A DNA stretch of 9,170 nt from Rugosibacter sp. (GTDB lineage Bacteria; Pseudomonadota; Gammaproteobacteria; Burkholderiales; Rhodocyclaceae): positions 1 through 9,170 of the forward strand of contig JAUSQB010000436.1 in assembly GCA_030652715.1 (NCBI GenBank), read 5' to 3'. The translations under genes and the position numbers were made by a program. Positions 5,843 to 9,170 of the stretch are shown here, one piece after another. The notes under the pieces were generated by a model that saw only the letters and a program-made list of their open reading frames with translations, was not told the DNA's origin and made no database searches. Each line of letters starts with the position of its first letter. Position 1 is the stretch's first letter.

Positions 5843-7402
5843 TTGGAATTTAACATAAAAATTGAAAGCCCGGAAAAAAGGCGGAGCGGGTGTGTGGTCG
5901 TAGGCATTTATCAATCAGGAAAACTATCCGCTAGTGCCAAAACACTTGATCAAGCGGTTAAACATATGATCAGTGAGGCAATCGGCAGGGGGGATATGCG
6001 AGGCAAACTGGGCACAACGCTCTTGCTGCAGAAGTTACCGGGTACCCTGGCTGAACGTGTTTTGCTAGTTGGTTGCGGTAAAGAAGATGAGTTAAACGAA
6101 AAGAATTATCTGCTGGTTGTCACCGCCGCGATCAAACACCTGAATGAAACTGGGGCAACTGATGCCACCTTGTACCTGGCAGAGCTCAAGGTCGCCAAGC
6201 AATCTTTAGCCTGGAAAATTCGTCAGGCAACGATTGCGGCGCAAGAAACAGTGTATAGGTTTGACCATCTCAAGTCCAAATCAGAAGACAATCCGCAGTC
6301 CCTACGAAAAGTTGCTCATGCCATACCCGACCGTAAAGAATTGGCAACAGCAGAATTGGCCTTAACCGAAGGGTTGGCCATTGCCGAAGGTATGACGCTG
6401 GCCAAAAATCTTGGCAACCTTCCGGGCAATATTTGTACCCCAACCTACTTGGCCAATGAAGCCAAAAAGCTAGCTAAAGCCCACCGTCTCGCGATTGAGA
6501 TTCTTGAAAAAACCGCCATGGAAAGACTAGGGATGAACACTCTCCTTTCCGTCTCGCGCGGCTCGCGCGAACCACCCAAGTTCATTATCGTTCGCTATCA
6601 GGGTGGCGCCAAAAAAGAAAATCCTATCGTACTGGTCGGCAAAGGGATTACCTTTGACAGTGGCGGCATCTCGCTCAAACCGGGCGCCGAAATGGACGAG
6701 ATGAAGTACGACATGTCTGGCGCAGCAAGCGTCTTGGGAACCCTCAAGGCCGTTGCCCTGTTAAAGCTGCCTGTCAATCTCGTCGTCGTTATTCCCGCCA
6801 GCGAAAACTTACCCGATGGCGCTGCCTCAAAACCCGGAGACATTGTTACTTCCATGTCGGGGCAAACAGTCGAAATCCTGAATACTGACGCTGAAGGCAG
6901 GCTCGTTTTGTGTGACGCACTGACCTATGTTGAACGATTTAACCCGGCATGCGTGATCGATGTCGCCACTTTAACCGGCGCCTGCGTCATTTCCCTTGGG
7001 CATGTCGCCTCTGGGCTTTTAGCTAACCATGATGACCTGGCCAAAGAACTATTAGATGCAGGCCAGTCATCTTGCGACCGAGCCTGGCAGCTACCCTTAT
7101 GGGACGATTATCAAGATCAGCTAAAAAGCAACTTTGCAGATATAGCCAATATTGGCGGGCGTGCAGCCGGATCGATTACAGCGGCGTGCTTTCTTTCCCG
7201 CTTTACAAAAAAATACCCGTGGGCGCATCTTGATATTGCTGGTACGGCATGGCGTTCAGGCAAAGAGAAGGGTTCTACCGGCCGACCGGTACCTTTACTC
7301 ACCCAGTTTCTGCTTGACCGCGCAAATCAGGCACCAAAAATCATGGCCAAACCCAAGGGTATGATCCAACCTAGGCTTACCGCCAAGCCCAAGAAAAAAT
7401 GA
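5843..7402 (+). CDS. pepA: Leucyl aminopeptidase (M17 family, cytosol aminopeptidase)
   Basis: Dinuclear-metal peptidase that removes N-terminal residues from peptides; in E. coli PepA also binds DNA in XerCD recombination and carAB control. This copy has 519 residues: an N-terminal domain (about 1-165) and a C-terminal catalytic domain. Numbering is three below E. coli PepA, and all expected residues are seen: metal ligands K267, D272, D290, D349 and E351, catalytic K279 and R353, within GKGITFDSGG, KYDMSGAAS and NTDAEGRL. The start is TTG at 5843, giving MEFNIKIESPEK as in relatives, 8 nt after AAGGAG; no in-frame ATG fits the N-terminus. After FLLDRANQ the protein continues with a 23-residue tail (497-519) with seven lysines, one arginine, four prolines and no acidic residue, which looks longer than the usual family end. 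Its TGA overlaps the holC ATG (ATGA). Confidence 0.96.
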   Translation: MEFNIKIESPEKRRSGCVVVGIYQSGKLSASAKTLDQAVKHMISEAIGRGDMRGKLGTTLLLQKLPGTLAERVLLVGCGKEDELNEKNYLLVVTAAIKHLNETGATDATLYLAELKVAKQSLAWKIRQATIAAQETVYRFDHLKSKSEDNPQSLRKVAHAIPDRKELATAELALTEGLAIAEGMTLAKNLGNLPGNICTPTYLANEAKKLAKAHRLAIEILEKTAMERLGMNTLLSVSRGSREPPKFIIVRYQGGAKKENPIVLVGKGITFDSGGISLKPGAEMDEMKYDMSGAASVLGTLKAVALLKLPVNLVVVIPASENLPDGAASKPGDIVTSMSGQTVEILNTDAEGRLVLCDALTYVERFNPACVIDVATLTGACVISLGHVASGLLANHDDLAKELLDAGQSSCDRAWQLPLWDDYQDQLKSNFADIANIGGRAAGSITAACFLSRFTKKYPWAHLDIAGTAWRSGKEKGSTGRPVPLLTQFLLDRANQAPKIMAKPKGMIQPRLTAKPKKK

Positions 7403-7824
7403 CCCGCATCAGCTTCTTTCACGGGGCCAATGATCGGTTGCACGCCACCGCCCAATGGGTTGCCGAGGCCCATCGCAAAAGTACGCCGGTACTGATCTAT
7501 GCTCCACGGGAAGAATATGCAGAAATGCTGGATCGTCTGTTATGGACGCAGACTTCTCTTGGGTTTACGCCGCACTGTCGAACCAACGCTGCACTTGCCT
7601 CTGAAACGCCGGTGCTCATCACCACTGAACTCAATGTCCCGACCGATGGACGGACGCTCGTCAATCTGTCAGACGATATTCCTGCGGGATTTGAGCGCTT
7701 TTCGCATATAGTGGAAATCATTAGTTCGCGTGATGAAGTTCGTTTGCCTGGGCGCGACCGTTTTCGGTTTTATCGCGAACAAGGCTGCTCGATCGAAAGC
7801 CACGATATTTCACAAAATGCCTGA
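7399..7824 (+). CDS. holC: DNA polymerase III subunit chi
   Basis: Chi links the clamp-loader complex, through psi, to single-stranded DNA-binding protein at the replication fork. The 141-residue length is close to the E. coli protein's 147. Recognisable stretches are MTRISFFHGANDR at the start, the helix following (CHATAQW-like, here LHATAQWVAEAHRKSTPVLI), the segment PREEYAEMLDRLLW, and the C-terminal VNLSDDIPAGFERFSHIVEI, which is characteristic of the family. The ATG at 7399 overlaps the pepA stop by 4 bp, so coupled translation is expected. pepA-holC adjacency is also found in E. coli. Its last 8 bp overlap the start of the next gene. Confidence 0.93.
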   Translation: MTRISFFHGANDRLHATAQWVAEAHRKSTPVLIYAPREEYAEMLDRLLWTQTSLGFTPHCRTNAALASETPVLITTELNVPTDGRTLVNLSDDIPAGFERFSHIVEIISSRDEVRLPGRDRFRFYREQGCSIESHDISQNA

Positions 7825-8263
7825 CTTTACTTCTCCTGACGACACGGCCAAGCTGCTGGCCGATGCGGATAAGCTCATCCACCGACAGCGCGTGTTTATC
7901 GCATCTCCATCGCATCATCCTGCTGCACCGCTCATCGTCGAAACTGGTATTGAAACGACGCCCCGCGTTCAGCCAGTATCTCATGTCACGGAACATGACA
8001 CCGCTGACCACGACCTGCCTTTGCTCACAGAAAAAGTAACAGCAGGTATAGCGGCACCCGCTTTAACTGACATTCAGGCATCCCAACGCGATGCGGTGCA
8101 AAAAGAATTGGCGCACTGGCTGGAGCAAGAGCTTCCAGCAGCTATTCTGAAAGTGACAGACGGCATTGCCGATCAATTACTCGGCGAGCTCACTCGCAAG
8201 GCGGAAGAACACTTATTGCCAAGCCTTATGGCGCATCTGGGTGATCAGACGTCTGCTACCTGA
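7817..8263 (+). CDS. Uncharacterised protein coupled to holC
   Basis: A 148-residue protein with no recognised domain, starting at the ATG at 7817 (MPDFTSPDDTAKLL). The frame is open back to 7730, but that part lies inside holC and is unlikely to be translated. The start overlaps the holC stop (ATGCCTGA, 8 bp). Visible parts: an N-terminal helix-like LADADKLIHRQRVFIAS, a low-complexity linker rich in H, P and T (about residues 32-68), the short motif DLPLLTEKV (about 69-77), and a C-terminal amphipathic region (QKELAHWLEQELPAAILKV, then LLGELTRKAEEHLLPSLMAHL). No signal peptide or membrane segment is seen. Betaproteobacteria commonly carry a small hypothetical gene of this type after holC, as far as I recall, with the same LTE motif and helical end. 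The overlap suggests a product needed in proportion to chi, but no function can be assigned. Confidence 0.75.
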   Translation: MPDFTSPDDTAKLLADADKLIHRQRVFIASPSHHPAAPLIVETGIETTPRVQPVSHVTEHDTADHDLPLLTEKVTAGIAAPALTDIQASQRDAVQKELAHWLEQELPAAILKVTDGIADQLLGELTRKAEEHLLPSLMAHLGDQTSAT

Positions 8264-8276
8264 ACTGAACAACAAC

Positions 8277-9170
8277 CTAGCGCCGTGCCTTGGGCGGCGC
8301 TGTTGGCGCATCCGCCAAGCGAAAATCAATCTTGCTGGCTTCCATATCCACACGCACCAACTGCACTCGAACACGGTCAGATAAACGAAAGCGGCGGCCG
8401 CTACGCTCGCCAACCATGGTGTGTGTTTTTTCATCGAAGTGAAAATAATCCTGCCCCAGTTCTGAAACATGCACCAGACCTTCGACAAATACACCATCCA
8501 GTGCGATGAAAATGCCAAACGGAACAACGGAAGAAATGCTGCCCTCAAAAACTTCGCCAATCCGATCGCGCATGTAATAGCACTTAAGCCACGACTCCAC
8601 ATCGCGCGTTGCGTCGTCAGCACGACGCTCTGTTTTTGAGCAGTGCAGGCCGATCTCCTCCCAGTTACCCGGCGCATATCGCCGTCTTGCCAGCGCCGAC
8701 TTTATGGAGCGGTGTACCAGCAAATCGGGATAGCGACGAATCGGCGAGGTGAAGTGCGTATAGCTTTCATACGCCAAGCCAAAATGACCCACATTATCCG
8801 GACTGTAAATTGCCTGCCGTAGTGAACGGAGCATGACCGTTTGCAGTAACTGCCGGTCGGGTCGCTGGCCGATGCTCTCTAGCAGTTTGGCATAATCCTT
8901 CGCGCCAGGCGCGTCCCCTCCGCTCAACTGAAAACCAAACGTCCCCAGGAAATCACGCAACTTTTCCAGCCGCTCCGGTGTTGGCCCTTCGTGCACGCGA
9001 TACAGCGTCGGATGTTCTTGCTCATGCAAAAACTCTGAAGCGCATACGTTGGCTGCCAGCATGCACTCTTCAAACAACCGATGCGCATCATTGCGCTCAA
9101 AGGGCTCGATACGATCAAACTTGCCATGCTCAACGAACAGCAATCGCGTCTCAACGGTTTCAAAATCTAT
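8277..9170 (-). CDS. rnr: Ribonuclease R, C-terminal part, cut by the window edge
   Basis: Processive 3'-to-5' exoribonuclease that degrades structured RNA. The last 297 residues are present; the N-terminal cold-shock domains and the catalytic aspartates of the RNB domain lie beyond the right edge. The visible part covers the end of the RNB domain, with RNDAHRLFEECMLAANVCA, RVHEGPTPERLEKL, HFGLAYESYTHFTSPIRRYP and ERRADDATRDVESWLKC, and an S1 RNA-binding domain (about 8310-8570; RIGEVFEGSISSVVPFGIF, VEGLVHVSEL). Translation enters from the right edge in frame (IDFETVETRLLF), so the start is not here. The protein stops at APPKARR soon after S1, without the long lysine-rich tail of E. coli RNase R. 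It is convergent with the holC-linked gene, 13 bp between stops, with no visible intrinsic terminator. Confidence 0.96.
   Translation of the reverse strand: MDFETVETRLLFVEHGKFDRIEPFERNDAHRLFEECMLAANVCASEFLHEQEHPTLYRVHEGPTPERLEKLRDFLGTFGFQLSGGDAPGAKDYAKLLESIGQRPDRQLLQTVMLRSLRQAIYSPDNVGHFGLAYESYTHFTSPIRRYPDLLVHRSIKSALARRRYAPGNWEEIGLHCSKTERRADDATRDVESWLKCYYMRDRIGEVFEGSISSVVPFGIFIALDGVFVEGLVHVSELGQDYFHFDEKTHTMVGERSGRRFRLSDRVRVQLVRVDMEASKIDFRLADAPTAPPKARR

Overview
The window is a compact stretch of housekeeping chromosome, most likely from a betaproteobacterium. The evidence is protein sequence and gene order: the IlvN ending in ILKV, the IlvC N-terminus, a betaproteobacterial-type RDD membrane protein, and the divergent lptFG / pepA-holC arrangement that is shared with gammaproteobacteria. 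Base composition looks close to balanced. A Nitrosomonadales-like lineage is plausible, but genus cannot be fixed from sequence alone. There are no insertion sequences, CRISPR arrays, tRNA or rRNA genes, or prophage genes.

Layout. Positions 1-2729 (minus strand) hold an ilvB-ilvN-ilvC operon for branched-chain amino acid synthesis: acetolactate synthase large and small subunits, then ketol-acid reductoisomerase, which is cut by the left edge. Positions 2730-3106 are the only long stretch without a convincing gene. It holds two back-to-back promoters with overlapping -10 boxes and an approximately 330-nt ilvB leader containing several hairpins. Positions 3107-3580 (plus) encode a small RDD-family membrane protein whose stop codon overlaps that of the convergent lptG. 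Positions 3577-5729 (minus) are lptF-lptG, the membrane subunits of the lipopolysaccharide export ABC transporter, overlapping by 10 bp. A 113-bp divergent spacer then leads into pepA (leucyl aminopeptidase, TTG start), holC (DNA polymerase III chi) and a 148-residue uncharacterised protein. These three plus-strand genes have overlapping ends and look translationally coupled. The right edge holds the 3' part of rnr (RNase R) on the minus strand.

How the genes fit together. IlvB and IlvN form the feedback-regulated first enzyme of valine/leucine/isoleucine synthesis and IlvC is the next step. LptF and LptG would work with LptB and LptC encoded elsewhere. PepA, HolC and the small protein share a transcription unit without an obvious common pathway.

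I did not find a clear previously undescribed system. The most interesting signal is the structured ilvB leader. It has a 10-bp stem whose single G-U pair forms only in the ilvB-strand RNA, a competing stem, and an upstream Shine-Dalgarno with a possible leader peptide. Secondary points are an atypical GEA in place of GDG in the cofactor motif of IlvB, an 11-bp direct repeat that duplicates the pepA ribosome binding site, a lysine/proline-rich PepA tail, and an RNase R without the usual basic tail.
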